A DNA stretch of 64,000 nucleotides. Origin: Bicyclus anynana. Lineage: Eukaryota; Arthropoda; Insecta; Lepidoptera; Nymphalidae. Numbering within the stretch: the first letter of the stretch is position 1; every line of letters begins with the position of its first letter. The stretch covers positions 14,729,561 through 14,793,560 of the forward strand of contig NC_069093.1 in NCBI RefSeq assembly GCF_947172395.1, in the 5' to 3' direction. Under the pieces are notes generated by a model that saw only the letters and a list, made by a program, of their open reading frames with translations, was not told the origin of the DNA and ran no database searches. A program made the translations under genes and the position numbers. Shown here piece after piece: positions 9,455 to 19,620 of this stretch.

Positions 9455-12427
9455 TCAGCCGATGGACGTCCACTGCAGGACATAGGCCTTTTGTAGGGAC
9501 TTCCAAACATCACGATACTGAGCCGCCTGCATCCAGCGAATCCCTGCGACTCGCTTGATGTCGTCAGTCCACCTGGTGGGGGGTCGGCCAACACTGCGCT
9601 TACTAGTGCGGGGTCGCCATTCCAGCACTTTGGGACCCCAACGTCCATCGGCTCTTCGAACTATGTGCCCCGCCCATTGCCACTTTAGCTTCGCAACTCG
9701 TTGAGCTATGTCGGTGACTTTGGTTCTTCTGCGGATCTCCTCATTTCTGATTCGATCACGCAGAGATACTCCTAACATAGCTCGTTCCATCGCCCGCTGT
9801 GTGACTCTAAGCCTTCTTATGAGGCCCATAGTTAGCGACCAAGTCTCGGAACCATAGGTCATCACTGGCAACACGCACTGTTCGAAGACTTTTGTCTTCA
9901 GGCACTGAGGAATTTCGGACGAAAAGATGTCGCGAAGCTTCCCGAATGCAGCCCAGCCGAGTTGGATTCGACGGTTCACCTCTTTCTCGAAATTGGACCT
10001 ACCTAACTGGATCATATGTCCTAGGTATATGTATTCGTCTACAATTTCGAGTGCAGCGTTCTCAACTATAACTGGGTGGAGCGATACATGAGCATTACAC
10101 ATTATTTTTGTTTTGCCCATGTTCATTTTCAGGCCCACCTGTTGAGAAACGCTGCTGAGGTCATTGAGCATGGTACTAAGGTCATCCAGAGTCTGTGCCA
10201 TGATGACTACATCATCCGCGAACCGCAGTTGAGTGATGTACTCGCCATTGATGTTGATGCCAAGTCCGCTCCAGTCCAGAAGCTTAAAGACGTCTTCCAG
10301 TGCGGCGGTAAATAGCTTCGGAGAGATCACATCTCCCTGACGCACTCCTCGCTGCAACTGGATTGGCCTCGTAGTCTGATCCTGAATACGGACTGACATA
10401 GTGGCGTTTTCGTACAAGCACTTCAACGCTTGGATATACCTGTAATCAATTCGGCATCTCTGCAATGACCTTAGCACAGCCCAAGTTTCCACCGAATCGA
10501 AGGCTTTCTCATAGTCCACAAACGCTAAGCAAAGTGGCTGGTTATACTCGTGAGTCTTCTGTATAACCTGCCGCAGCGTATGGATGTGGTCTATGGTACT
10601 AAAGCCTTTTCGGAAACCGGCTTGTTCGGAAGGCTGGAAGTCGTCAAACCTATTAGCGAGACGATTCGTGATGACTCTCGAGAACAATTTGTAAACATGG
10701 CTTAGCAGCGAGATGGGTCTGTAATTCTTCAGCAAGGTGTTGTCACCTTTTTTGAAGAACAGAACCACCACGCTCCTATGCCACGTCTCAGGCGTCGTGC
10801 CCTCGTGAATGACGGAATTGAACAATCGCTGAAGGACTTTAAGTATCGGTTTTCCACCCGCTTTCAGGAGTTCTGCTGTGATTCCGTCCTCACCTGGCGC
10901 CTTATTGTTCTTCAGGTGTTTGAGAGCCACACTAATCTCGTATAGGCTGACGTCCGGGATATCTTCGGTATAGTGTCGGGTCAACTTGGCTCTGGGGTCT
11001 TTAGCCAAATTGGCAACAGGCTGCTGAGTAGTCGTGTATAGCTGTCCATAGAACTTCTCGACCTCACTTAATAACTCGGGCTTGGAAGAAATTAGATTAC
11101 CGTGTTCGGTCTTCAAACGCGTTAGCTGCCTCTGTCCAATAGACAGATCTCTGGCGAAAACTTTCGAGCCTTGATTATTTTCAATCGCATTTTTAATACG
11201 CTCGGTATTGAAATTTCGCAAGTCGCTGGTTTGCGACTTAGAGATCTGTCTACTGATTTGTCGGTATTTTGACGCATCTGCTGAAGACTGTAATCTCATT
11301 TCTTGCCTCTCTTCCATGAGTTTAAGTGTTTGGTCCGAGAACTTTTTGGTTCTTTTCGCACGGTGGGTCTTATAGAACTTAGACCCAACGGAATGGACAG
11401 TTTCCACGAACCTGTTGTTCAGATCGTCCACAGTTTCACAATTTGCTAGGCAATCAAAGCGGTTCTGCAGTTCTAGTTGAAAGGACTCGGGGTTTTGAAT
11501 ATGGGCACGAGTAGGTCGGAGCGTAGACTTTACCAGTCGATACCGTTCCAGCTGAATGTTGATATTCAACGTGCCTCTAACCATTCGGTGATCGCTACCG
11601 GTTTTCACCCTATGGATCACAGAAACATCGTTGAATATTTGCCGTCTGGTAGACAAGATGAAGTCGATCTCGTTTTTCGTGGAACCATCGGGGCTCATCC
11701 AGGTCCATTTCCTGTGTGGTGGCTTCTTGAAGAAGGAGTTCATCATAAAGAGGCCCTCCTTCTCCATGAAGTCAGCCAACATTTGGCCCCTATCGTTCCG
11801 TTGCCCATATCCAAATCGTCCCACTTTCAACTCTGAACCGCTACGTTCGCCCAGCTTTGCGTTAAAATCCCCCATCACAACATTGTAATAAGAGTTTGAG
11901 GCATGTATGGCTTTAGAAATATCCTCATACAATACCTCTACCTCCTCGTCGGGATGTGTCGAGGTCGGTGCGTAAACCTGTATAACCTTCAACGAATACC
12001 GTTTGGTAATTCGGAGGACCAGGAATGCTACCCTGCTCGACACACTCTCGACTTTTACAACATTGTTCACGAGGGACTTGTGAACGATAAATCCGACACC
12101 ACCCTGGGACTGTTGGTCGCCCTCCCGGTAGTAGAGCATGTTGCCGGATTCAAGGATTATCGAGCCCTCCCCCTCTCTTCGGACTTCAGACAATCCTATG
12201 ATATCCCAGTGCAACTTGCTCATAACTTCTTCCAGCTCGATGACCTTTTCGTCGGACCTCAAAGTGCGTGCGTTGTATGTTGCCAGGTCTAGTCGTCGGG
12301 GTTGGCAGCGGAATCTCTGCCGGAGATTCTTAACACCCCTTGCCCCGCCGTTACCATAACCGCTGCCAGAGCCAGGAATAGCGGGGCTGCCGGGGACTAG
12401 GGGCTGTGTTTTGTTTTTGCCGTCCAT
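9455..12427 (-). CDS. RTE endonuclease-reverse transcriptase protein
   Basis: The 990-aa protein drives target-primed reverse transcription. Residues 45-290 are an APE-type endonuclease: ATYNARTLRS, catalytic E81 in GLSEVRR, MGDFNAKLGE (D187) and the SDH motif at 278-280. Residues about 500-780 are the reverse transcriptase: NNKAPGEDGITAELL, NYRPISLLSHVYKL, FVDYEKAFDSVE (D638), GVRQGDVISPKLF and the catalytic FADD at 736-739. The C-terminal part keeps the RTE-typical WAGHIVRRADGRWGPKVLEW and GRPPTRWTDDIKRVAG blocks. Length and order are normal for the clade, with no stops or shifts. The ATG at 12,427 (MDGKNKTQ) is used because the leader before it has no better in-frame Met. The protein ends QWTSIG, its stop being part of the tail. 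Likely able to act in cis, and perhaps on SINEs with a similar tail. Confidence 0.92.
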   Translation of the reverse strand: MDGKNKTQPLVPGSPAIPGSGSGYGNGGARGVKNLRQRFRCQPRRLDLATYNARTLRSDEKVIELEEVMSKLHWDIIGLSEVRREGEGSIILESGNMLYYREGDQQSQGGVGFIVHKSLVNNVVKVESVSSRVAFLVLRITKRYSLKVIQVYAPTSTHPDEEVEVLYEDISKAIHASNSYYNVVMGDFNAKLGERSGSELKVGRFGYGQRNDRGQMLADFMEKEGLFMMNSFFKKPPHRKWTWMSPDGSTKNEIDFILSTRRQIFNDVSVIHRVKTGSDHRMVRGTLNINIQLERYRLVKSTLRPTRAHIQNPESFQLELQNRFDCLANCETVDDLNNRFVETVHSVGSKFYKTHRAKRTKKFSDQTLKLMEERQEMRLQSSADASKYRQISRQISKSQTSDLRNFNTERIKNAIENNQGSKVFARDLSIGQRQLTRLKTEHGNLISSKPELLSEVEKFYGQLYTTTQQPVANLAKDPRAKLTRHYTEDIPDVSLYEISVALKHLKNNKAPGEDGITAELLKAGGKPILKVLQRLFNSVIHEGTTPETWHRSVVVLFFKKGDNTLLKNYRPISLLSHVYKLFSRVITNRLANRFDDFQPSEQAGFRKGFSTIDHIHTLRQVIQKTHEYNQPLCLAFVDYEKAFDSVETWAVLRSLQRCRIDYRYIQALKCLYENATMSVRIQDQTTRPIQLQRGVRQGDVISPKLFTAALEDVFKLLDWSGLGININGEYITQLRFADDVVIMAQTLDDLSTMLNDLSSVSQQVGLKMNMGKTKIMCNAHVSLHPVIVENAALEIVDEYIYLGHMIQLGRSNFEKEVNRRIQLGWAAFGKLRDIFSSEIPQCLKTKVFEQCVLPVMTYGSETWSLTMGLIRRLRVTQRAMERAMLGVSLRDRIRNEEIRRRTKVTDIAQRVAKLKWQWAGHIVRRADGRWGPKVLEWRPRTSKRSVGRPPTRWTDDIKRVAGIRWMQAAQYRDVWKSLQKAYVLQWTSIG

Positions 12428-12672
12428 ACAAAGTTTTGCCCAGTACTGACCACGCTGGGCATGCGGGTTGGTCAGCGCAGTGCTAGATCACTCGCGCCGG
12501 TGTCGCTGCTGCCCGACACCGGCCTGAGGCATTTCGTAATCTAGCCTGTGGGAATGGATATACCGCCATTCGTCGGTCGCCAGAGCCTCGTCGGTCCATC
12601 TGCAGGGTGCACCACGAGCAGGTGAGGTTGGCAGTTGGGGAGACTGACTGGTACTAGCCTCCCCCTTACACC
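12428..12672 (-). other. 5' leader of the RTE element
   Basis: GC-rich 245-bp region that ends at the duplication. It contains a short 65-codon frame (12,488-12,685) that runs past the element border, so it is not a convincing ORF1. An internal promoter is expected here for RTE elements but no motif is distinctive. Confidence 0.55.
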
Positions 12673-12684
12673 CTTTGTCTTTCA
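12673..12684. repeat. Target-site duplication of the RTE element (5' side)
   Basis: CTTTGTCTTTCA, identical to 9,426-9,437. Confidence 0.85.
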
Positions 12685-13499
12685 CTAAATTATATTCTAC
12701 ACAGTGTATTTATTTATAAATTAATGCTTGTATTTAATGATATCAATTAATTGTTTGTACGGGATTTCTAGTTTTCATTTTATTTATTTTATTAATGCCA
12801 TGTTCGGATGCAAATATTGTATTATTTGACGTCGTTGCTCGGGTTAAAACTTTTGGCATTATTTGTTCTATTTATATGACATTTTGTTCTCTGCTGTAAT
12901 TTTGTTTTGATTTATTGTATTAAAATTTGGTCAAGGTTAAGGTAGTTTTCTAAAGCATATTCGACACTGCGTAGTTTTTTAAGTTCGTACAATAGATTGT
13001 ACAGGAAAGTTCAATACTTTGTTTGCACAGTTTTTAATTTTCGAGTGCATAGATATTATATTAAGTTTGTTTCTCGAAATCTTTGACACGCTCTTCTACT
13101 CTTAATATTTCAACAAAATAACTGCTTTTAGATTCCTCACAGTTATAGTAGAGACAGATGCTTTATTTTTATTATTTTACTTTGTCTTTTTTAAGCTCTA
13201 CAAGCACTGCTAACATAACGCAGATGTAAAGAAACGACGCATTTTTGCCAATTTCCTAATTTTTTTTTATATTTTCGAAAAGTCATCCCTAGTGTGTAAT
13301 TTTTCTTTGGAAATCCCTATAGATTATCGTAGTCGAAAACTTTATGCAGACCACTGACCTTCATATAAGTTGCATTCATTCATAAATTCACACTCAGTCA
13401 ATTCGCGTATTTATGAGCGCGCAGACGAAATTGCTAAAATCTAAATGAATAGACAATAGTTGATGATAAAAGGCAATTTGATTGCCACAAAGCTTTGTT
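12685..13499. other. AT-rich DNA, no gene seen
   Basis: No frame or repeat recognised. Its start (TAAATTATATTCTACACAGTG) resembles sequence near 8,920 (GTGTATTTGTTTAGTAATTAATG), and 12,720-12,950 parallels 8,930-9,160 loosely. An old repeat probably underlies both. Confidence 0.35.
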
Positions 13500-14640
13500 G
13501 AGTGTATTTATTGACACGAGCCCGGCAGGGCTCAGTAAACTCGCGCCGTGACAAATCGCTGTGTGAAATTTTAATTCGAGTTGTATGCTCCATGATGACG
13601 CCGCGCACAAAGGGCACAAAAGTAATAAAGGGGTGTCGAGTGCTCGTCTGCCGTCCGCGCCCGCCGCTGCAAACATCGCCGGAACACTGCGATACATTAA
13701 AACACCTGATCGATTGACACTCCAATTTATATGTGCTCTCGATGTGCGAACGACAAAGCGGCTTTTTATATTTATTTCCGTGCGGCGCGGGCCGTGCGCC
13801 GTCGGGCGTGAGCGTCTCGGCGCTCGGCGGTCAGAGGGCAGAGAGCGCCGCTAATCTCAAAGAGGCGACTCAAAGCGGAGCGTGCAAATTCGAGGCCGAG
13901 CGGGAACAATAAAAGTGCAGGTGGACCGCCCCGCGTCTCCTCGCCTCGCGTCAAAGGGAAGCTCGCGATACTACACAAAAGCCCTAATGAGACAAACCCG
14001 TGGCGTAATCGAGGCGACGGAAAAAGATGAGACCCGAGAGGTACGAGGCAAATTTTAATAATTGTCAAAGCGGCGGCGCCGATCAAACGCGCGCGCCCCC
14101 TCCCCCGCCCGGTGACGTGTGCTCACCGCGGGCCTCATTAGCGCCGCTGATCTAATGCAACTTCGAACTCCGGCGACGTCTAATTAAACTTAAACAGAAT
14201 TTCAATTTTACGACTGAAATTTTAATACGCAAAGCCATCGCCGCGCGGGCGGCGCCGCAAAGGAGACGCGTTCAAAGGCGACGCCGCGCACGTTTTCGCA
14301 GATATTAAATGTGTTGACAATTTAATTTTTCATTTCCTCTAGGCGCGGGGCGGCGGGCGCGGGACGCCGCTCCTTTGACGTCGCGATATTGTCTTTGTGC
14401 GGCGCGTGGGGTGGGGCGGCCCGCCGCCGGAGACTTTGTCGCAATACAATGTGTATCAATAAAACTTAGGATTGGCTTTTAGTGGTTGCACTTACGCTTT
14501 GTGAGGCGGCGCGCTCACCCTTTGACATTATACGCGGCGCGAGCGTGTGTGGGTGCGCCCGCGTGTGTGTGCGGGTAATAATGCACGCCGAGAGTCGAGA
14601 CGTGCCGGCGCCGTACTCTGGACCCGCGCCCGTACTATTC
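13500..14640. promoter_or_regulatory. GC-rich island dense in CTTTGA/TCAAAG motifs
   Basis: GC content is far above the flanks. CTTTG or CAAAG motifs occur repeatedly: CTCAAAG and ACTCAAAG near 13,860, GTCAAAGGG 13,950, GTCAAAGCG 14,064, TTCAAAGG 14,271, CCTTTGACG 14,374, CCTTTGACA 14,518. At 14,064-14,077 a GTCAAAGCG is fused to CGGCGGC. In Drosophila the TCF/Pangolin HMG domain binds CTTTGWW and its C-clamp binds the Helper GCCGCCR. That makes a Wnt-responsive or other conserved regulatory element possible, but it is inference. Several frames are open only because of high GC; none resembles a protein family. Confidence 0.35.
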
Positions 14641-14819
14641 GTACTGGCTTACGAGTTACGAGTTACGTAGCTTGTTGATATCAACCTCAACCTCTCTTCT
14701 CATACACATATTTAGACTTTTAACTACGTTTCGAAGCCTGATTATGGAAAATATAGATAATTTCAATACTCATAAAAGATTATTGAAACGAAGTCACATA
14801 AGTTCCTTATCGTGCTTTG

Positions 14820-15055
14820 CAAAAGGGGGCTAGACGGAGGCCACGTCAATAATAAAAAGGATAAACCTGGCTGAGTTTGTTGTGGGCTCTTCTCGGACCA
14901 AGGCGCGTTTGGAACCCTCGTAACTTTTATTTTAAGTTTTCGAATAATTATTATCACCATTATCTTAAGTTTAATATTATTACATGACGTTTCGAAAGAG
15001 CTAGTAAACTAAGCCTATTTGAAATAAATGAACTTTGACTTTGGCTTTGAATACA
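14820..15055 (+). repeat. LINE 3'-end fragment
   Basis: Same family as 6,531-6,706 but longer at its 5' side (GGAGGCCACGTCAATAATAA, AAACCTGGCTGAGTTTG). It ends GACTTTGGCTTTGAATACA, a decayed TTTGAC repeat. Non-coding. Confidence 0.55.
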
Positions 15056-15233
15056 AAATCAAGGAGGTCATGCCCAGCGCCAATTATATAATATACCAAT
15101 TTTAGTTAATTATTTCATTTGCTTTATATTGGCCGTGACGTGAAAAGGTAATGTATGTCACGCAAATGGTGAGCCTATCGTGTGCGCATGCGCAATGTCA
15201 ACCATCCACATTACAGTTAACCCGTGTGATTCA

Positions 15234-15468
15234 TCAGTATCAACCCATATTCGGCTTACTGCTGAGCTAGAGTCTCCTTTCAGAATAAGAGGGGTTAGGC
15301 CAATAGTCCACCACGCTGGCGCAATGTGGATTGGCAGACTTCACACACGTAGAGAATTAACAAAAATTCTCTGGTGTGCAGGTTTCCCTTACAATGTTTT
15401 TCCTTTCGTTTCCTTTCGTTTTTCGTGATATTTAATTTCTTAAAATGCACACAACTGAAAAGTTGGAC
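15234..15468 (-). repeat. tRNA-derived SINE family 2, head lost
   Basis: Body as in 8,084-8,400 (TTGGCCTAACCCCTCTTATT on the minus strand). The tRNA head is missing because the copy joins family 3 SINE sequence at about 15,470. Confidence 0.65.
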
Positions 15469-15475
15469 GTTTTTT

Positions 15476-15535
15476 GACCGACTATGTCTAATATCCCCAT
15501 TCCCCTCCAACTAGGAAAGAGGCTTATTTTCGACC
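15476..15535 (-). repeat. SINE family 3 fragment
   Basis: Minus strand reads AGTTGGAGGGGAATGGGGAT followed by ATTAGACATAGTCGGTC, matching the 3' half of the SINE at 55,846-55,996. It abuts the truncated end of a family 2 SINE, so one SINE appears to have landed in or next to another. Confidence 0.5.
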
Positions 15536-15647
15536 GACCACTGTCAGATGTCAATGATAATGACCGACTGCTTTACGTGCATTCCGAGATACGGGGGTGT
15601 AACAAGACCGCCAACTTACTAACTCCGTTAGTTGTTTCATTGAGTTG

Positions 15648-15964
15648 ACGGCCTCCGTGGCGCAGTGGATTTACAAGACGGATGTCCTGGGTTCGATCCC
15701 CTGCTGGGTCGATTGAGGTTTTCTTAATTGGTCCAGGTCTGGCTGGTGGGAGGCTTCAGCCGTGGCTAGTTACCACCCTACCGTCAAAGATGTACCGCCA
15801 AGCGATTTAGCGTTCCGGTACGCTGTCGTGTAGAAACCGATAGGGGTATGGATTTTCATCCCCCTCCTAACAAGTTAGCCCGCTTCCATTTTAGATTGCA
15901 TCATCACTTACCATCAGGTGAGATTGTAATCAAGGGCTAACTTGTAAAGAATACAAAAAAAAAA
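15648..15964 (+). repeat. tRNA-derived SINE family 1, best full-length copy
   Basis: A complete tRNA-like head is seen: A box GTGGCGCAGTGGATTTACAA, B box GGGTTCGATCCC. It is followed by the family core, CATCAGGTGAGATTGTAATC and GGGCTAACTTGTAAAGAATA, and ends in an A run (15,955-15,964). Serves as the reference copy for the other four. Confidence 0.78.
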
Positions 15965-15969
15965 CTCCG

Positions 15970-16068
15970 GACTGAGAATTTTAAACTTAAAAAGAAATTC
16001 CCGGGATTAGAACCCAGTACTTCGTCATCCGAAACCACATGCGCTAACCAATGGACCAACGAGATAGT
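15970..16068 (-). repeat. tRNA-headed SINE fragment, family 4
   Basis: The minus strand reads CTCGTTGGTCCATTGGTTAG, then CGGATGACGAAGTACTGGGT and TCTAATCCCGGG. These are A-box and B-box order and spacing of a tRNA-derived head. It is too mismatched for a real tRNA (stems do not close), and it continues into a TTTAAGTTTAAAATTC body. Fourth SINE family within 0.85 kb. Confidence 0.5.
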
Positions 16069-16837
16069 TACAAAATAGCAGTAGTAAAATATCGTACCAG
16101 AATAGTGCTTCTTCCAAATGTCAGCGATATCTGTATTAATATGAGCAATAGGCCAATAGCAATAACATGTCTCAGTATCAGCGCCGAGTAAACTCAGCGC
16201 TGCTGACATCTCGCGCCTGCTGCATACAGCCCACACGTCTTATTTGTGTGCTCACACTGATATTGCAACTTTGCTGCTAGACCGCCTGCGGTTGCCACAC
16301 ATGCCTCATTTTAGGAACGCCTAAAGGAGTTGTCCGAAGTTGGGCCCACAATTCAGAACGATACAGAAATGAATTATATACTAAAAATCTTGTAAATTTT
16401 ACTAGATTATTCCATTAGAATCTTAGCCGAAATAATATGCGCCAACAGGGAAAATGAGCTGATTTCATTATTTTCACACCGATCGTAGTGATTTATGGTA
16501 TGGCTCTTTGATGCGTATTTCACTGATTGCCAGTTGTCTTTGCCAACGCGGGTTGTCAATGTCAAAGTCAATCAATGAACGAGATGTCATTGTCAAATGT
16601 TCTGATTATCAAACTGGCATGTTTCCTAGGGATTTTCATTATATATTGTTGTATTTTGAATAAATGTGTCAAGTTAATGCAAATCCTTATTAAAACTGTC
16701 GTCTGTCAGTTTGACACTGATAATACAATGAACTTTATGTCAAAGGGACACGAATAATTGCTCAATTGTAACAAGTAATTTAACTGATTAGGCAATATAG
16801 ATTTCTTTGAAAATTGGCCTCATAAGTTCTCCTTAAT
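16069..16837. other. No gene seen
   Basis: AT-rich with a mild GC patch at 16,150-16,330. Short frames are not supported. Confidence 0.35.
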
Positions 16838-17340
16838 AGGGATGATGACAGTTTTTTAAATTGTATATAAATTAAGAGTATACTAATAGTAAAGCAATTT
16901 TGTAAAAGGAACAGGGTATCTGCGATCATTACTTTCGGAGCTACAGGGATTTAAAGAGTCAGATTTGCGGCGCTGCCGCGGATCCCTGAAAAACGCCCCA
17001 TACAAAATGGCTCGAAATAATGACGTCATAGGCAATGTAATGATCGTTAGATTTGTATGCGCGTTCAAACAAAATTACTAATATCTTTGTTATTTGTGCG
17101 TTTATGCTTATAGTTCATATATTAAAAAATGTCACATTTAATGTAAGGAAGCTAAAACTGTATAAATTTTCATCGTAATGACGATAAAATATTTTTAATA
17201 GTTTTTGAAATTTTATAATCTTATTTATTTTGCAAATATCCAGACAATCTTTGCTTTTTATGTATAAATTAGTTAACATTGACCCTATTTACCCGAATGT
17301 ATCATAAAAATCAATATATTCAAACCTAGTCATCATCCCC
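16838..17340. mobile_element. MITE, copy 1 (about 0.5 kb)
   Basis: Ends AGGGATGATGAC and GTCATCATCCCC, an inverted repeat of about 11 bp. The interior (GATTTGCGGCGCTGCCGCGG; AATGATCGTTAGATTTGTAT) is nearly identical to 31,033-31,532. The copies share the same ends while their flanks differ, which marks them as mobile. No transposase frame. The target duplication is unclear (AAT/ATT flanks). Confidence 0.7.
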
Positions 17341-17919
17341 ATTGTCCTAGTTTATGGCTAATTTTCAGCTCTGTAGCTTTCGTATAATTTGGACCCGCGT
17401 TTGTATGGCCATACAGCCTCGGAGACTCTTTTGTCATGGTCGTACTATAGGTAATTGTGGGGTTTAGACTGGGCTTTGGAAGGTAGCAAGTTACTAGAGT
17501 TCAAACCTTCAGTTCAAGGATAAAGCGCTTTTTTGTATTTTGCTCCACATAATATGAAAAATCATGTCCAATCGCCAGTCAATTAGCTTCGCTGGAACAC
17601 TTCGAACAATTAGCTTCGCTGGAACACTGTTAAAGTATTTTTTATAGTACTTTAGCGAAGGCTTGCCACGAAGCTATGGGTCTAACAGTGGCGTGCACAA
17701 GGTTTTTGACTAGGGCATGCACTATAAGTAAAAATTGGAAAGTTCCTTGTCCAACTATGTATTCTGTAGACATCACATCAACATCAACAAACATCGGTTT
17801 GTATTGAGTCCTCGGTGAAGACAGTGCATTTTTGCATGTGTGAAGAACTCGCCACTGGGGTCTAGTTATTGGATGATCGATTCCACCAAGGTTCGAAGTC
17901 CATAAATGACTACCGTACT

Positions 17920-18115
17920 TAATAATAATAATAATAATAATATTTATTGATTCACTAGTACACATAAAAATAATTTACATAAGTCTGTGATCTCCACACT
18001 AGGATTCCCTTACTTACCTATGATAGGAGCATACACTGACGAACTTTCAGCCTTTATAAAATGAGATATGTCTGGCTACTCAGGCCTTGGTCCATGTCCT
18101 TGCCTTTGATACAGG
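17920..18115 (+). repeat. AAT microsatellite and LINE-like fragment
   Basis: (AAT)n runs from 17,920 to 17,942 and is followed by CACATAAAAATAATTTACAT and CTTACTTACCTATGATAGGA. CGAACTTTCAGCCTTTATAA resembles GACAAACTTTCAGCATTTATG at about 6,087, so this is a dispersed repeat. Class uncertain; orientation is arbitrary. Confidence 0.35.
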
Positions 18116-18534
18116 TACAACATCTGTATGTTTAGCAGTTAAACTATACTGTGTTATTTACAGAACTGAAAACGCTAAAGCTGACGCTATTCGTGGTGTT
18201 ATGAAATGTGGTGAATTAGTAAATTCTCGTCATTTATCTTACCACTAATTTAGTAATAGTAGTAGTAGGTTGTAGTAGTGGTGGAGCATTTGTGACTCGT
18301 CGAAGATTTTAACGGTGTTTTTAAAAAAGGTTTTCATGGGCATTTTACGGTTTTTGAATGAGCTTCTAGCAAGGTAGTGCTTCGACGAGCTTCAGGAATG
18401 CTGCTTGCCGGCACTCTGTAGAGCGTGTTCTTTACATGCCCTGCGAGGTCTCAGAGACGCCCTTCAAATCGTTGTGCAGATTCTTCTGCTTCTGCTTTCG
18501 GGCACAATCAGGCGATGCTTCTTCGCTCGCCCAA
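18116..18534. other. No gene seen
   Basis: Contains a GTAGTA run at about 18,256 and a moderately GC-rich part at 18,370-18,530 without a usable frame. Confidence 0.3.
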
Positions 18535-18657
18535 CGGCGCAGTGATATGCGCGGTGGATTTATTAGACGGTGGTCCTGGGATCCCCGGCTGGGCCGATTG
18601 AGGATTTTTTAATTGACCCAGGTCTGGCTGGTGGGAGGCTTCGGTCGAGGCTAGTTT
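18535..18657 (+). repeat. SINE family 1, 5' part only
   Basis: Degenerate tRNA head, then TTTTTTAATTGACCCAGGTC and GGCTGGTGGGAGGCTTCGGT. It stops at GAGGCTAGTTTTC. The 3' half is gone, the reverse of normal 5' truncation, so it was cut by later rearrangement. Confidence 0.6.
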
Positions 18658-18984
18658 TCACTAGATTTTCACTATTGGTGACGTTGACGAACTTAGCAAG
18701 TTCGTCAATTTTAACAAAGTATTAAAAAATCTGGTTCGAAACCCAATTCCCAATAGTATTGTTTTCTCAATGGTATATTCAATGTCATATAAGCGATCGC
18801 TCATAATTTTCCTACACAAGTAATCTGTATTCAAACATTTACAGTTACATAATACTCGTATATATGAAAATAAGTGTAGCTGTTCAGTATGTGGGAGTTG
18901 TATTCGTGTGTTACATCATTCATTAACCAATATGAATACAGAGGCAGCGGCATGGCGTGGAGCGCAGTGTAGTCTTTCTTTACT

Positions 18985-19110
18985 GTTGCCGGGCGGCGGC
19001 CGCCACTATGCAATGTCTTTGATGTGCGGATATCAAAGGGATGCGTACAATTTTTAAAAACGGTTTAATACGACCGAAAAAGGCAACCTTTTATCCTTTG
19101 ACCACGGCTG
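18985..19110. promoter_or_regulatory. TCF-HMG and Helper motif cluster
   Basis: GCCGCCA at 18,999-19,005 matches the Drosophila TCF Helper consensus GCCGCCR. It lies 10 bp from TCTTTGATG (19,016-19,024), which is followed by TATCAAAGG (19,031-19,039) and CCTTTGACC near 19,098. The spacing and pairing are those of bipartite TCF/Pangolin target sites in flies. Motifs are seen; function is inferred. Confidence 0.35.
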
Positions 19111-19620
19111 CGTAATACGTTATCGGGATTGCATCCGACGTCGCTCGCTCGTGGCTGGGGCTCGTGCATAGGGAAACGTCCGAATTGGGGGACTCTATCG
19201 ACCGCAGCGCTCGTCCGACTGACCGGAAAAAGTATCCACGTTTTTTAATAAAATTACCTGTTTTAAAAGGACGTTACTACCGAGATTAAGGCGCAAAGAG
19301 ATGTTGTTAGTTGCCGGCGGCCGATCAAAGAGACCTTTCCTCCAATGGACGAGGGCGAATAAGGGTTCGCCCCGCCCCCGTACGGCGCCACGTGCGACGC
19401 GCGCACGTCGGCGCCAGTCGCTGCTGGGCCTCGCCACCGACTGGCGCCTGTGCTGACGACGGACTCGGCCGTGTCTTCAGATACGTGAAAAAAGTTCGCG
19501 CGAAAACTTTTCCCGCAGTAAAATCTCGTGTAATCCTACAAGTTACAAATATTGAAAAGTGTGTGCAGTGTTTTTAGTGTATCGATGTATGTTCTGTAAG
19601 CTCACTGGATTTTGTGATAG
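19111..19620. promoter_or_regulatory. GC-rich, CpG-rich block, possible promoter region
   Basis: Strong GC peak at 19,310-19,480 with CCCCGCCCCC (GC-box-like) and GCCACGTGCG. It is followed by a 5'UTR-like stretch to about 19,605 ending TTCTGTAAGCTC. The contrast with the AT-rich DNA after 19,640 is sharp. A conserved element or promoter is possible; no exon could be confirmed. Confidence 0.25.

Larger units (their letters stand above)
9426..12684 (-). mobile_element. Complete RTE-type non-LTR retrotransposon with 12-bp target duplication
   Basis: The element occupies 9,438-12,672 on the minus strand, flanked by identical CTTTGTCTTTCA at 9,426-9,437 and 12,673-12,684. The 5' leader (12,428-12,672) is followed by one 990-codon EN-RT frame. 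The 3' UTR is almost absent: the stop codon TGA at 9,455-9,457 is the first triplet of a TGATGATGA microsatellite that abuts the duplication. Short triplet tails of this kind are known for the RTE clade. The open frame and exact flanking duplication suggest a recent insertion. Confidence 0.88.

Noticed and set aside
9379..12359. Several other frames within the RTE interval
   Set aside because: Shadows of the 990-codon EN-RT frame.
13434..14086. Several frames of 70-104 codons on both strands
   Set aside because: Mutually overlapping in a GC-rich island, no splice or family support.
15648..16068. tRNA genes
   Set aside because: A and B boxes are present, but the acceptor and anticodon stems do not pair and SINE bodies follow.
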